Assembly (NCBI RefSeq): GCF_002875705.1 | Contig: NZ_MCZZ01000106.1 | Span: 40,498 to 104,497 of the forward strand | Direction of reading: 5' to 3' | DNA: 64,000 bases | Origin: Vibrio sp. 10N.261.45.E2 | Lineage (GTDB): Bacteria > Pseudomonadota > Gammaproteobacteria > Enterobacterales > Vibrionaceae | Shown here: piece after piece, positions 35,918 to 44,446 of the stretch | Layout: each line of letters opens with the position of its first letter | How positions within the stretch are numbered: the stretch's first letter is position 1 | Notes under the pieces: generated by a model | Told to the model about the DNA's origin: nothing | The model's database searches: none | Seen by the model: only the letters and a program-made list of their open reading frames with translations | Position numbers and translations under genes: made by a program

Positions 35918-36661
35918 ATGATAAGGATTGTTCGTAATCTAATTTATGTAACTGCTTTGCTCGTTTCGTTTTCATCTTTAGGAAATGAAATGTGGCGTGG
36001 GTTGGTTGTTGCAGAAGAGCATCGTTGCTCACCCTATGACAAGGATGCTCAGTATCCTTACCCAGCCTCTGTAGAGCACGCGATAGTGGAAAGTATGGAA
36101 GGCCATATTTACGGTCCATATACTGGAATCTACTACCAGTCGACGTCTGAGACAGACATTGAGCATATTGTTGCTGCGAGTGAGGGGCATGATAGTGGAC
36201 TCTGTTCTGCGAGCACAGAAACCAGAAAAGCATTTGCAACCGATCTATTGAACTTAACTCTTGCATCCCCAGCCGTGAACCGTTGTAGCGCTACAGGGAA
36301 ATGCGGTTTGGATGCAGGCGAGTGGTTACCACCAAGAAACCAATGTTGGTTTGCGCAACGTGTCATTCAAATAAAAACTAAGTACGGTCTTAGTGTAAAC
36401 CCTGTCGAAGTAAACACGTTGGAGAGTGTTATCCAGAATTGTCAGTCGTTTGAGATGGTGTTTTACCCACCTGAAGGAAGTACGCCTAGCGAATACATCA
36501 GCCAAACGACGGGAGATGCGTTGTCAATGTATGACGATAACAACAATGGACGAATCACTTGCGCAGAAGCTCGAAATCATGGGATTGCACCAGTAACGGC
36601 GCATCACCCAGCATTCGCCTTCATGTCTGACCGAGACGGCGATGGTATTGTGTGCGAGTGA
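35918..36661 (+). CDS. Exported HNH-type nuclease with C-terminal Excalibur domain
   Basis: Start at ATG 35918; 247 residues with a signal peptide (about 1-22). The middle region resembles the HNH (GmrSD/DUF1524-like) nuclease pattern: DIEHIVAASEGHDSG near 78-92, a cysteine-rich loop (NRCSATGKCG), and ETRKAFATDLLNLT between. The C-terminus (about 205-247) matches the Excalibur calcium-binding motif: YDDNNNGRITCAEA, then DRDGDGIVC. The family cleaves DNA or RNA outside the cytoplasm. Target unknown. Confidence 0.78.
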   Translation: MIRIVRNLIYVTALLVSFSSLGNEMWRGLVVAEEHRCSPYDKDAQYPYPASVEHAIVESMEGHIYGPYTGIYYQSTSETDIEHIVAASEGHDSGLCSASTETRKAFATDLLNLTLASPAVNRCSATGKCGLDAGEWLPPRNQCWFAQRVIQIKTKYGLSVNPVEVNTLESVIQNCQSFEMVFYPPEGSTPSEYISQTTGDALSMYDDNNNGRITCAEARNHGIAPVTAHHPAFAFMSDRDGDGIVCE

Positions 36662-36666
36662 ATGGT

Positions 36667-36846
36667 TTACTGCTGTCGAGACTTGAGTTTTGACAGCGTT
36701 CTCTTTGATAGCTTCCTTCCGAGAAACATAAACAAGCCGAAACAGATCAGACCAACCCCGACACCATAGTCATTGAAAATATGAACTAGAGCCAACCAAG
36801 CGAAACATAATATAACGACTAAAACTGCAAACCTAACTAATGGCAT
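36667..36846 (-). CDS. Small membrane protein, 59 residues
   Basis: ATG 36846 follows AAGGTG. Two hydrophobic segments (about 5-22 and 29-45), basic tail. It diverges from umuD across a 274-base gap with the second shared 19-base site. Family not recognised. Confidence 0.6.
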   Translation of the reverse strand: MPLVRFAVLVVILCFAWLALVHIFNDYGVGVGLICFGLFMFLGRKLSKRTLSKLKSRQQ

Positions 36847-36958
36847 GGTAACACCTTTAAAATTTATCAATTATTGCAATAACTTAACATTATTTGTCCA
36901 AAACCCAAATATTGAGATCATAGATATATTGGTCTAAACAAGAATCAATACGATAGCA

Positions 36959-36977
36959 TATTATGTTATCGTATACA
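36959..36977. promoter_or_regulatory. Shared 19-base site, copy 2
   Basis: TATTATGTTATCGTATACA, identical at 18 of 19 positions to 32816-32834. It lies about 120 bases upstream of the LexA box of umuD, on the side of the divergent small membrane-protein gene. Confidence 0.5.
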
Positions 36978-37094
36978 GGGCTCTTCACCTCAAAGCAGCG
37001 CCGTCTCAACCTACATCACACCCCAAGTTCAGTAGATTCGGAATCTTTGAAAGACATTCACTTGCCTTTTATCTAAATTCAAGGCTAGAATCAC

Positions 37095-37112
37095 ACTGTA
37101 TAAATGAACAGT
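37095..37112 (+). promoter_or_regulatory. LexA-binding SOS box before umuDC
   Basis: ACTGTATAAATGAACAGT fits the LexA consensus CTGT-N8-ACAG exactly (CTGT at 37096-37099, ACAG at 37108-37111) and lies 9 bases before the umuD start, so LexA should repress umuDC until DNA damage. Confidence 0.88.
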
Positions 37113-37120
37113 ATCGATTT

Positions 37121-37526
37121 ATGAATATTTTAACTTATCCGGTGAGTGCAGGTGTGGTTGGGTTTGAGTCCCCAGCTGCTGAATATAAACAACTGGAGTT
37201 GAGTCTCGATGAGTTGCTGGTGGAACACCCATCATCGACTTTTTTAGCTCTGGCACAAGGAGACAGCATGCAAGGGGTAGGAATATTTTCAGGTGATGTA
37301 CTGATTGTTGACCGAGCTCTTACTGCAAAGGAACACGACACTATCATCGCAAATTTAAACGGTGAAATTGGTTTGCAAAATTTTAGATATCAAAGGTCGT
37401 CGCTTACTCAGTGCAAACGATTCTATGAAACCGGTCAAAATTGATGACCACGATTGCTTCTCAATAGAAGGAGTGGTGTCGAGTTCCATTAGATTACATC
37501 GCGTATCAACAATGTTTTCGGGTTAA
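37121..37526 (+). pseudogene. umuD: umuD, SOS mutagenesis protein, disrupted by one-base insertion
   Basis: The subunit UmuD is processed by its own serine-lysine active site and then works with UmuC in error-prone synthesis. The first part (residues 1-83) has the A-G cleavage site (residues 10-11) and catalytic serine in GDSMQ. At 37370-37371 the frame shifts by one base: the frame read from the start stops at 37444 and lacks the catalytic lysine. One base later the expected continuation resumes (VCKILDIKG, then the family C-terminus, stop at 37526). The total length, 406, is 3x135+1, which fits a single insertion. It may be a real mutation, a sequencing error in the GG, or programmed slippage. 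Confidence 0.88.
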
Positions 37527-37528
37527 CT

Positions 37529-38788
37529 ATGTATTCATTGATAGACGGAAATTCTTTCTACAATTCTTGCCATCAGGTATTCAGACCCGATTTACGCGGT
37601 AAGCCAGTGATCACCGTTAGTAACAACGACGGTTGTGCCGTAGCGGTAAATAATCAAGCGAAAGCCTTGAACATTCCTAAATTCGAACCTTACTTTAAAA
37701 TCAAGGCATTATGTGAGCAGCATGGCGTTACAGTCTTCTCATCGAATTACGAATTGTACTCTAGTTTGAGCTTCCGCATGATGCAAGTGATTGCTCGTTT
37801 TGGACCTGAACAACTGATCTATTCTATCGACGAAAGCTTCCTAAATCTGGAGAAGTGCGTAAACATCCCTTGTTTACGAGAGCATGGCGCAGCAATTAGA
37901 AAGGCAATATGGAAAGAGTGTCGGATCCCGGTCTGTGTGGGAACCGGCCCGACGCTCACCCTTTCAAAATTAGCGAATCATGCAGCGAAAAAACTACCTG
38001 GTTATCAAGGGGTATGTGTTTTGGATTCAGTGAAAGAAACCCAACAAGTTCTCAAGGCTATCGACGTGGGCTCGGTATGGGGAATTGGCCGGAAACGCAC
38101 AAAGGCACTTCAGTTCATGGGTATTACTACTGCAGCGCAATTAGCGAATTTGTCACCATCGAAGGCGAGAAAAGAATTCGATGTCGGTGTAGAGCGCACA
38201 ATACGAGAACTGAATGGTGAAAAGTGCATTCCATTCGATGTAGCAAGAGCCGACAAACAACAGGTATTTTCCACGCGCAGTTTGGGTAAGCGCATAACGG
38301 AATTCGATGAACTTAGACAAGCAATCAGCCTGCATGTGGGCATTGCTTCACGCAAGATCCGCGATCAACAGTCACTTTGTAAAGTGTTGGTTTGCTTTGC
38401 AGGAAATTCACCATTTGACGAAAAGCCGGTTAGTTACAAAGCGACTCATAGATTTGAGTATGCGACAGCTGACGTTGATACCTTAACCAGCGCGGCGTGT
38501 GCTCTTGCACACTCACTCTACAAAGAAGGCGTTCAATATTACAAAGTAGGTGTTGGGCTAATTGATCTCGTTGATGGTAAGCATGAGCAAGCCGATCTAT
38601 TTAACCCTCAACCCAATAATGCGAAGTTAATGGCTTCGTTTGATCAGATTAACGCGAAATACGGCAATGACACTATTTTTATGGCTGCGCAAGGAACACC
38701 AACCAACACATCTTGGGGCATGCGTCGCGAAATGCTGTCCCCGCAATACACAACTAAGTGGAAAGACCTGCCAAAAATCGCCTGTTAA
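37529..38788 (+). CDS. umuC: UmuC, Y-family DNA polymerase
   Basis: The catalytic subunit of the SOS error-prone polymerase. 419 residues; the ATG is 2 bases after the umuD stop. Palm motifs YSLIDGNSFYNSC near residues 2-14 and SIDESFLNL near 98-106 hold the acidic metal ligands. Helix-hairpin-helix and little-finger regions follow, then the C-terminal end. It appears intact. It should be repressed by LexA together with umuD. Confidence 0.94.
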   Translation: MYSLIDGNSFYNSCHQVFRPDLRGKPVITVSNNDGCAVAVNNQAKALNIPKFEPYFKIKALCEQHGVTVFSSNYELYSSLSFRMMQVIARFGPEQLIYSIDESFLNLEKCVNIPCLREHGAAIRKAIWKECRIPVCVGTGPTLTLSKLANHAAKKLPGYQGVCVLDSVKETQQVLKAIDVGSVWGIGRKRTKALQFMGITTAAQLANLSPSKARKEFDVGVERTIRELNGEKCIPFDVARADKQQVFSTRSLGKRITEFDELRQAISLHVGIASRKIRDQQSLCKVLVCFAGNSPFDEKPVSYKATHRFEYATADVDTLTSAACALAHSLYKEGVQYYKVGVGLIDLVDGKHEQADLFNPQPNNAKLMASFDQINAKYGNDTIFMAAQGTPTNTSWGMRREMLSPQYTTKWKDLPKIAC

Positions 38789-38910
38789 CGACATATACCC
38801 TCCAAGCAATTTGCAATCTATTCGCTATTTCAAGCTCTCTATTTGTACTTATTTAAAATTAGTTATTTGATACTGAACTCAATATTCGAATAACAGAGTA
38901 GAGAGCAAGA

Positions 38911-39102
38911 ATGGCAGACATGCTGAAAGACCCGTTTATAAGCCAACGACTCCCCTCAACTTCAAAACCTGCATTTGATGACTGGATTAAACGCCTCCCC
39001 GTTGGCAATCAGCTGCCACGGGGGAAGTACTTCAAATGTAAGCTTGTAGTACCTAAGCACCAGTCAGAAGAAACAGAACTACAGTTCAAGCCTTCGCGTT
39101 GA
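38911..39102 (+). CDS. Small hypothetical protein, 63 residues
   Basis: AGAG site 8 bases upstream. A short basic, proline-rich soluble protein, not recognised. Confidence 0.5.
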   Translation: MADMLKDPFISQRLPSTSKPAFDDWIKRLPVGNQLPRGKYFKCKLVVPKHQSEETELQFKPSR

Positions 39103-39113
39103 AAGGAACAGAT

Positions 39114-39533
39114 ATGACTTCAATAAAGATCGTTTCTACAGCACAACGACTTTACCAATGTCGTGAGCAGCAAATATTTCTGTCAGGAGAGCAGGGGTTC
39201 ATTGAAACATATGAAAAATGGTCACCTGTAATACGGTTAACAATGGCCAGATTCAATTGTAATGAGTTGCATGCTCTAGTCAAAATCTTAGAAATCACTG
39301 AGAAGCGACACGATTCAGGCATGTTTACTCATTTGTTGTCGGCAGTAGCATGTGAGATGTGCGAACCAACACTTACCGTTAACTCGAATTATACGACCGA
39401 ATTCAAAGCGGGAGTTATTGCGAGCAGAAAAGGGGAGAAGTTTGACCCTGAATGCCATATCGAGTGGCAAGAAGGCTACATCCGAGAACAGTTAAGGAGG
39501 GTGGCTAATAATGCTCAAACTCGATCTCACTGA
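39114..39533 (+). CDS. Hypothetical protein, 139 residues
   Basis: ATG 39114 with AAAGGA upstream; an in-frame TTG at 39099 is less likely. A soluble protein of no recognised family. It overlaps the next gene by 23 bases. Confidence 0.65.
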   Translation: MTSIKIVSTAQRLYQCREQQIFLSGEQGFIETYEKWSPVIRLTMARFNCNELHALVKILEITEKRHDSGMFTHLLSAVACEMCEPTLTVNSNYTTEFKAGVIASRKGEKFDPECHIEWQEGYIREQLRRVANNAQTRSH

Positions 39534-39726
39534 CTATATGGGGCCTGTTGATAAAGCTTTACTCAGGTTAAGCATCCTAAGTATCGGGTCGCATGTCATG
39601 TTAGTGACTAGCTTCAATGGCGAACTCTTCGGTTTCGTTGAAACACTGATTACCTGTTGCTTCGTTTTGGTAGTGGCAACCATTGCCTACAAACAGAAAA
39701 GAAAGCTGCGAGCAGAGCAACTTTGA
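39511..39726 (+). CDS. Small membrane protein, 71 residues
   Basis: GGAGG site inside the upstream gene. Two hydrophobic segments (about 19-37 and 45-61). Probably co-translated with the preceding gene. Confidence 0.6.
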   Translation: MLKLDLTDYMGPVDKALLRLSILSIGSHVMLVTSFNGELFGFVETLITCCFVLVVATIAYKQKRKLRAEQL

Positions 39727-39833
39727 GTTCTTCCTTCTTCCATAGCGTCGTCTAAATATTGAAACCCGATACGAAGTTAAATTGGGAGACTTAGGATGTA
39801 TAACAAACTCACAGTTAATCTCAGGGAGAGAAT

Positions 39834-40001
39834 ATGAAGACAGTGACAGAATTACACACGATGAATGTGGCTCTATATTGCCCTCACTGCGGAGAAGAAC
39901 AAGATGGTTTTTGTGTCAACCCAGCGGGTGGTGAATTTGAATGCGACGATTGCCATAAGCCATACAAAGTCCACTCTGAAGCCGATATCGAACATAGATA
40001 A
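39834..40001 (+). CDS. Small zinc-ribbon protein, 55 residues
   Basis: A 55-residue frame with GGGAGAG 5 bases before the ATG. It holds CPHC and CDDC pairs about 20 residues apart (near 15-18 and 37-40), a zinc-ribbon spacing. Probably a nucleic-acid or protein-binding small protein. Confidence 0.6.
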   Translation: MKTVTELHTMNVALYCPHCGEEQDGFCVNPAGGEFECDDCHKPYKVHSEADIEHR

Positions 40002-40069
40002 TCAGCGGTGATGACCGCAGTCCAATACTCCATATCAATAACATTTAAATCTTGTAAGGAAACGAGTAT

Positions 40070-40297
40070 ATGAAAAGAAATGTACACAGAGAGATTGAAA
40101 TTAATTGGTTGAAAACAGTTTGTATCGTGTCACTGATAGCTTGGACTGTATTCCTCAGTTTCAACGACTCTTTACTGATTGTCGAGCAGGCTTGGCTCAT
40201 CGTTATACCTTATTTAACTTCAGCCTTTGTTTGGTTAACGTCACCAGCCAAACTGATTGCCATCGAGTATTCATACACTTATGAGCATCAGTCTTAG
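40070..40297 (+). CDS. Small membrane protein, 75 residues
   Basis: AAGGAA site 8 bases before the ATG. Two hydrophobic segments (about 15-32 and 39-60). Family not recognised. Confidence 0.6.
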   Translation: MKRNVHREIEINWLKTVCIVSLIAWTVFLSFNDSLLIVEQAWLIVIPYLTSAFVWLTSPAKLIAIEYSYTYEHQS

Positions 40298-40395
40298 AAA
40301 TCAGTTAGGAACCTGTTACTCACCACTATAGAACACCTCGGTGTAATTTATCCCCACCGATGGATATCGATTGTGAGATCAATGGAGAAAACAAG

Positions 40396-40944
40396 ATGCT
40401 TAAAAAAAGAACGATAAATGATGCGATGTCTATAGTATGTATTTTCTTATTTCTGGAGATACATTACCTGCATTTGATAATTGAGCAACCAGAGCTGTAT
40501 AACAACCTAAAAAGCTTAGTAGCTATGGTTCTGGTCATTCCGCTCATTAGTATTGCTTGTCGTATCGATCTCCTAGCCAACAAAAAGGTACTAGCCAATC
40601 CAGCTGTGATTCATCTAACAACACGACAATGCGAGTTAATATGGCAAGGAAATAAGTTAAGTAAAATTTCACCGATACCAGTAAAGCAACTGCTCTTAGA
40701 TAATCCTGATAGTTTCGCGGAGCTGGTGGGTTCGATGTTACGGGAAGCAAAGCAACCTGGGCTTACATTGATGCCTTTGTTAATCGTTCACTCAATGCTT
40801 GAACTGACGAAGTTAGAGGAAGAGGAACTTGAACGTTTGCTTATGGGCATTGGTGCTGCAAAAGTCGTGGTAGTTGATGAGCCTGAACAAATAGAAACAG
40901 CCAGAAAAGCTACAATATTGCCCGACCTATTTGGTGATGCGTAA
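40396..40944 (+). CDS. Hypothetical protein with N-terminal membrane segments
   Basis: ATG 40396 has TGGAGA upstream; a start at 40360 is possible. 182 residues: two N-terminal hydrophobic stretches (about 9-25 and 39-56), then a cytosolic-looking acidic domain. Family not recognised. Confidence 0.6.
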   Translation: MLKKRTINDAMSIVCIFLFLEIHYLHLIIEQPELYNNLKSLVAMVLVIPLISIACRIDLLANKKVLANPAVIHLTTRQCELIWQGNKLSKISPIPVKQLLLDNPDSFAELVGSMLREAKQPGLTLMPLLIVHSMLELTKLEEEELERLLMGIGAAKVVVVDEPEQIETARKATILPDLFGDA

Positions 40945-40950
40945 CGTAAT

Positions 40951-40981
40951 GAAACCCCGCAGCTGTCAACATCGGGGTTTC
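40951..40981. terminator. Bidirectional terminator
   Basis: GAAACCCCG (40951-40959) pairs with CGGGGTTTC (40973-40981), between convergent genes. Confidence 0.82.
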
Positions 40982-40991
40982 AACAGGCTGA

Positions 40992-42116
40992 TTATGTTCT
41001 TCCTCTTGACGCTCGTTTCTGTGCCATTGCACCGTCTTTTGCCAATATCCCACGACCGTATCTCATCACCATAGCCGGTGTTGACCAACGTCCAGCTTGC
41101 TGCACTTGCAAGATGGTGTACCCATCAGTCAATAAATCCTGACAAGCGCCAACTCTTGCACTGTGGCCAGTAAAAGTAGCGATACCAACCTTACCCAAAT
41201 TAAGGGCTTCCCATGCTTTATTGAAAATCTGCTCAACAGTCCATGACGTCATTTTCTTATGGTTTTTCCCGCTTTCAGGGTGAGTGGGGTCGATTAATTT
41301 TGGCCTGTAAGGAGTGTTGTGTCGGCTGATCCCAACGAACAAAAAGGCTTGTTCATCGGTGTCATCAAGCCCTGCCAATTCAACATATTCATGAATAATA
41401 TCAACAGCTTCTGGACTAAATACCACTGTATCAGGTTCACCACTATGATTAGATTTAGTGATAGGGATAGTGAGCAATGCCGTTCCGTCACCTGGGTACT
41501 CTAAGTGGCCAAAACGGATATTTGCGATTTCCGATGCCCGAAGTAGAGTTTCATAAGCAACAGTCAACAATGCCAGATCACGTCGATACCGTAGGACAGG
41601 GGAATGTCGCCATAATTCGGTTATTCTATCTAAGTGTTTTTCTCGAAAGGCTGAAGCTTGTACTATTCGTTCACCTGCTTCAACTTTCCTGCGAAAGATA
41701 CCGGCCATCTTGTCACGAACGATTTCATCAAGAAAAGGATCCGGACAACCTGAGATCCGATGAATTTTAGAAATGGCCCAAGCATATGAGCGGTTTGAGT
41801 TACGATGTAAGTCGTGGACTTTATCTTCAAAGAACAGTTCGATTGTTTCTGCGGCTGCTGGCAATGGGTGATGCTCATGCTCGTGACACCATTTCTCAAA
41901 TCGTGACCAGTTACTGTAGAGCTGAGAAAGTGAGTTCTTAGCATAACGCTCTTCACGTTTATTGAACTCTCTCAAAAGATGGTTAATAGCCTCTTGAATT
42001 TTTTGGTACTGTTCGCTCGATGTACCGTGCTTTCGTGCGAGCATGATCGCTTGGTGAACATGTTCTGGTCTTAAACGGGAAAAGTCCGTATGAAGTGAGA
42101 TTTCAGTGCCGACCAT
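40992..42116 (-). CDS. Tyrosine recombinase/integrase
   Basis: A 374-residue site-specific recombinase. An N-terminal core-binding-like helical domain (about 50-165) is followed by the catalytic domain. Catalytic residues appear in order: arginine of LLRASEIANIR (about 191), HSAR near 315-318, a GRWS tryptophan near 342, and the nucleophile tyrosine in MRYGRG near 352. XerC/integrase-like. It could resolve plasmid multimers or integrate the element; no att-like repeat next to it could be proved. Confidence 0.9.
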   Translation of the reverse strand: MVGTEISLHTDFSRLRPEHVHQAIMLARKHGTSSEQYQKIQEAINHLLREFNKREERYAKNSLSQLYSNWSRFEKWCHEHEHHPLPAAAETIELFFEDKVHDLHRNSNRSYAWAISKIHRISGCPDPFLDEIVRDKMAGIFRRKVEAGERIVQASAFREKHLDRITELWRHSPVLRYRRDLALLTVAYETLLRASEIANIRFGHLEYPGDGTALLTIPITKSNHSGEPDTVVFSPEAVDIIHEYVELAGLDDTDEQAFLFVGISRHNTPYRPKLIDPTHPESGKNHKKMTSWTVEQIFNKAWEALNLGKVGIATFTGHSARVGACQDLLTDGYTILQVQQAGRWSTPAMVMRYGRGILAKDGAMAQKRASRGRT

Positions 42117-42477
42117 TTCATTTCCAACTTATGCTTTCGTAGTTCATTACAGTTTAACCAATTCTCTCTATTTTTTCTAGATCACATATAATTGTAATTA
42201 TCTGAGATCTAGAAATGTGCAATTTATGGCTTTAAATCTACGCGTGATTATCCTGACATTCAATTTATCTGAGTTAATTACAGTGTCACTTTTATTGGAG
42301 GGTAGGGGGGCTAAAATGCTAACAACAACGCATCCAGTAAATGAACGGTGCATTTTTACCGTGCTTTGCTTCACATGACGACAAACGAACACCGAACAGG
42401 TGTTCGTTCGTTCTAGACGTTCGACCAATGTTCGATTAAAATGAATGAAATCGAAATCTGAACTTGAGTACCATCTA
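42117..42477. other. Intergenic region between integrase and KfrA-like gene
   Basis: A 361-base AT-rich gap with divergent promoters probable. It contains the palindrome listed separately and several GTTCG repeats, which could be extra half-sites for a KfrA-like protein. Confidence 0.5.
42384..42408. promoter_or_regulatory. Palindromic operator before the KfrA-like gene
   Basis: AACGAACACC (42384-42393) is the reverse complement of GGTGTTCGTT (42399-42408), with a 5-base spacer. GTTCG half-sites repeat at 42410 and beyond. KfrA proteins usually repress their own promoters by binding such sites. Confidence 0.6.
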
Positions 42478-43578
42478 ATGAGCGACATCAGCACACAGAA
42501 AGACCTTACCGCAGATCAACTACAGCGACGCCAACGTGTTTTTGAAATTTGTGATTCGCTCTTCGTTAAAGGCGAGAAAACCAGTGTTCGCAATGTCTTA
42601 TCAATGATGCCGGACGTTAAATCTACCTCCACGATTAACGTGGATGTCCGTGAATGGAACACTCAAGCTAAGAACAAACGAATGGACCTCTTCAGAGAAC
42701 GAGGCTTTAGCGATGAATTTGTTGAATTGTTCTCAACTGAAATCACTCGATTAAGTGCCGCTAAAGATGCAGAGCACAATGCCGAAGTTCTCATGTATAA
42801 AGATGAAGCAGATCTGGCCAATGAACTCCTTTTGAAGACGGAGGGTGAGCTGGAGTTAGCCGGTGTTAAGCTTGAAGAATCAAACACTACAATTTCATTG
42901 AAAGACAAAGAGATAACCAAGCTAACAACCGAACTTGCGCAAAGCGAAAAGAACTGTGAAGGTATTGAACAACGGCTGACGGATGAGATTGGTGACTTGC
43001 AGGACAAGTTGAATAATCAAAAAATCGATCTTGATAAGGCGCAAAGCCAAGTGGCCAAGACTGAGGTCAAACTCGAAAACCAAGAAACTCTAATAGGCAA
43101 CTTAGAAACTCAGCTCAATGAATGTCGAAACAAGATATCCGAACTAAGTGACACTGTGACTCAGAAATCCGGAGAAATCATCAGGTTCGAAACTCAGGCT
43201 CAGGGCGATATTCAACTGATCAAAGAATTACGTGAGAGTCGAAACAAATTCAGCACTGACCTAGCAGAAGTTGAAGCGGAATACATAACAACAAAATCTG
43301 AAAACGCACGCCTAGCCAGCGAGTTAGAGCAAGCAACGATAAGGTTTGGTACTGCATCAGAACGACTAACCTCTCTATCAGATCAGTTTACTGAGCTACG
43401 TATGTCTAACAATCAAAACATTAGTACCATCGAAAGACAAGGTGCCTTCAGTAGCCGCCTAGAGGATGATGTTAAACGTCTTACACAGCAAAACGAAAGT
43501 CAAAAAGAAGAACTAGCGAATAACCAGACCATCATCAAAGAACTTGAGGCCAAAAACCTTCAATTGGGTAACAATTAA
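42478..43578 (+). CDS. kfrA: KfrA-like coiled-coil DNA-binding protein
   Basis: The N-terminal 65 residues match the KfrA DNA-binding helix-turn-helix (an RQRVFEICDSL start, a TSVRNVL stretch, then TINVDVREW). The rest (about 90-365) is a long coiled coil, rich in glutamate, glutamine and leucine. KfrA-type proteins are plasmid stability and partition accessories that repress their own gene. Start at 42478 is preferred to 42445 because of TTGAG upstream, but is not certain. Confidence 0.85.
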   Translation: MSDISTQKDLTADQLQRRQRVFEICDSLFVKGEKTSVRNVLSMMPDVKSTSTINVDVREWNTQAKNKRMDLFRERGFSDEFVELFSTEITRLSAAKDAEHNAEVLMYKDEADLANELLLKTEGELELAGVKLEESNTTISLKDKEITKLTTELAQSEKNCEGIEQRLTDEIGDLQDKLNNQKIDLDKAQSQVAKTEVKLENQETLIGNLETQLNECRNKISELSDTVTQKSGEIIRFETQAQGDIQLIKELRESRNKFSTDLAEVEAEYITTKSENARLASELEQATIRFGTASERLTSLSDQFTELRMSNNQNISTIERQGAFSSRLEDDVKRLTQQNESQKEELANNQTIIKELEAKNLQLGNN

Positions 43579-43654
43579 GTCCTATTCATTCGACACTCAT
43601 TTTTCTATTAGATGGTGTACAACCATATGTGTACTCATCTAACTGGAGAGATTT

Positions 43655-43951
43655 ATGAGAGCGACAACAAGCTTGTGTGATGTGTTCCAGGACACTAAAT
43701 TTTCGGCAATCAAAGACAAACTCCAAGACATTGCAGAAATCAATCAGAAGTTTCATGAGCAATTTCCCCACTATGGCCATCAACTGCGTGTTGCGAACGT
43801 CAACGGGGGCAGCATAGCTATTGAAGCCCCAAACAGTATGGTACTGACGCGTTTAAAGTTCGATAAGCAACAAATTCTTGCTTGGGCTGAGAAGATTGAT
43901 TCAACAATCACTAACTTGAAACTGTCCGTTAACCCTACTCTTTATAAGTAG
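43655..43951 (+). CDS. DciA/DUF721-like protein
   Basis: A 98-residue protein with CTGGAGAG upstream. It resembles DciA, which loads the replicative helicase in bacteria lacking DnaC, in layout: short N-terminal helices, a VANVNGGSIAIEAPNS core, then a TRLKFDKQQILAW helix, and a final IDSTITNLKLSVNP strand. It could recruit host DnaB to element replication. The match is by eye and moderately strong. It is the second gene of the KfrA pair. Confidence 0.65.
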   Translation: MRATTSLCDVFQDTKFSAIKDKLQDIAEINQKFHEQFPHYGHQLRVANVNGGSIAIEAPNSMVLTRLKFDKQQILAWAEKIDSTITNLKLSVNPTLYK

Positions 43952-44446
43952 TGAGGATCAAAGATTCATGACGAAGGATCAGTCAAGCGGCAAAAATCGA
44001 TTGTCTATTTGACAACAATGAAGCTCGTCCCACCTAAGATGAGTTTGTGGCAATATAATGCGCCATGACAACGTATTGACGAATCCACATGAAAATGTGG
44101 CAGAGTGAAAGTCGCCTAACAGCGACTTTTTCATTTCTACAGTAAGTTGCTCTACTCTATTGAGTCGTTCAAAAGACTCTATACATCCGATGCTTGAACC
44201 CTGCAGACTTTAAACCATTCACTCAAATCAATTTTGTGTATTTATCCACCAGCAACTAACAAATTTTGTGGATATCTCACTACCCTATAGAGCTCAGAGG
44301 CTTCAAACCGATATTTGTACAATCTATGTATGAATTTAAACCCCTTATTTGCACACTTATCATTCACATCAGAGTTTAATTGATTGAGACATGAAATGAA
44401 CCTAATCGAGATTTTCTGAAAACTAGTGCATTAAAGGGGAAACAAA
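43952..44446 (+). other. Non-coding gap with candidate small RNA
   Basis: A 495-base region with no believable gene. It contains the candidate promoter and terminator listed next, and AT-rich DNA (from 44134 on) ahead of the gene at 44447. Confidence 0.5.
44054..44133 (+). ncRNA. Candidate small RNA
   Basis: A TATAAT at 44054-44059 is followed by a CCACAT/ATGTGG hairpin (44085-44100) and an AAAGTCGC/GCGACTTT terminator hairpin (44108-44115 and 44122-44129) with a T-run. The -35 region is weak. It would give an RNA of about 65 nt, with no coding frame. Confidence 0.4.
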
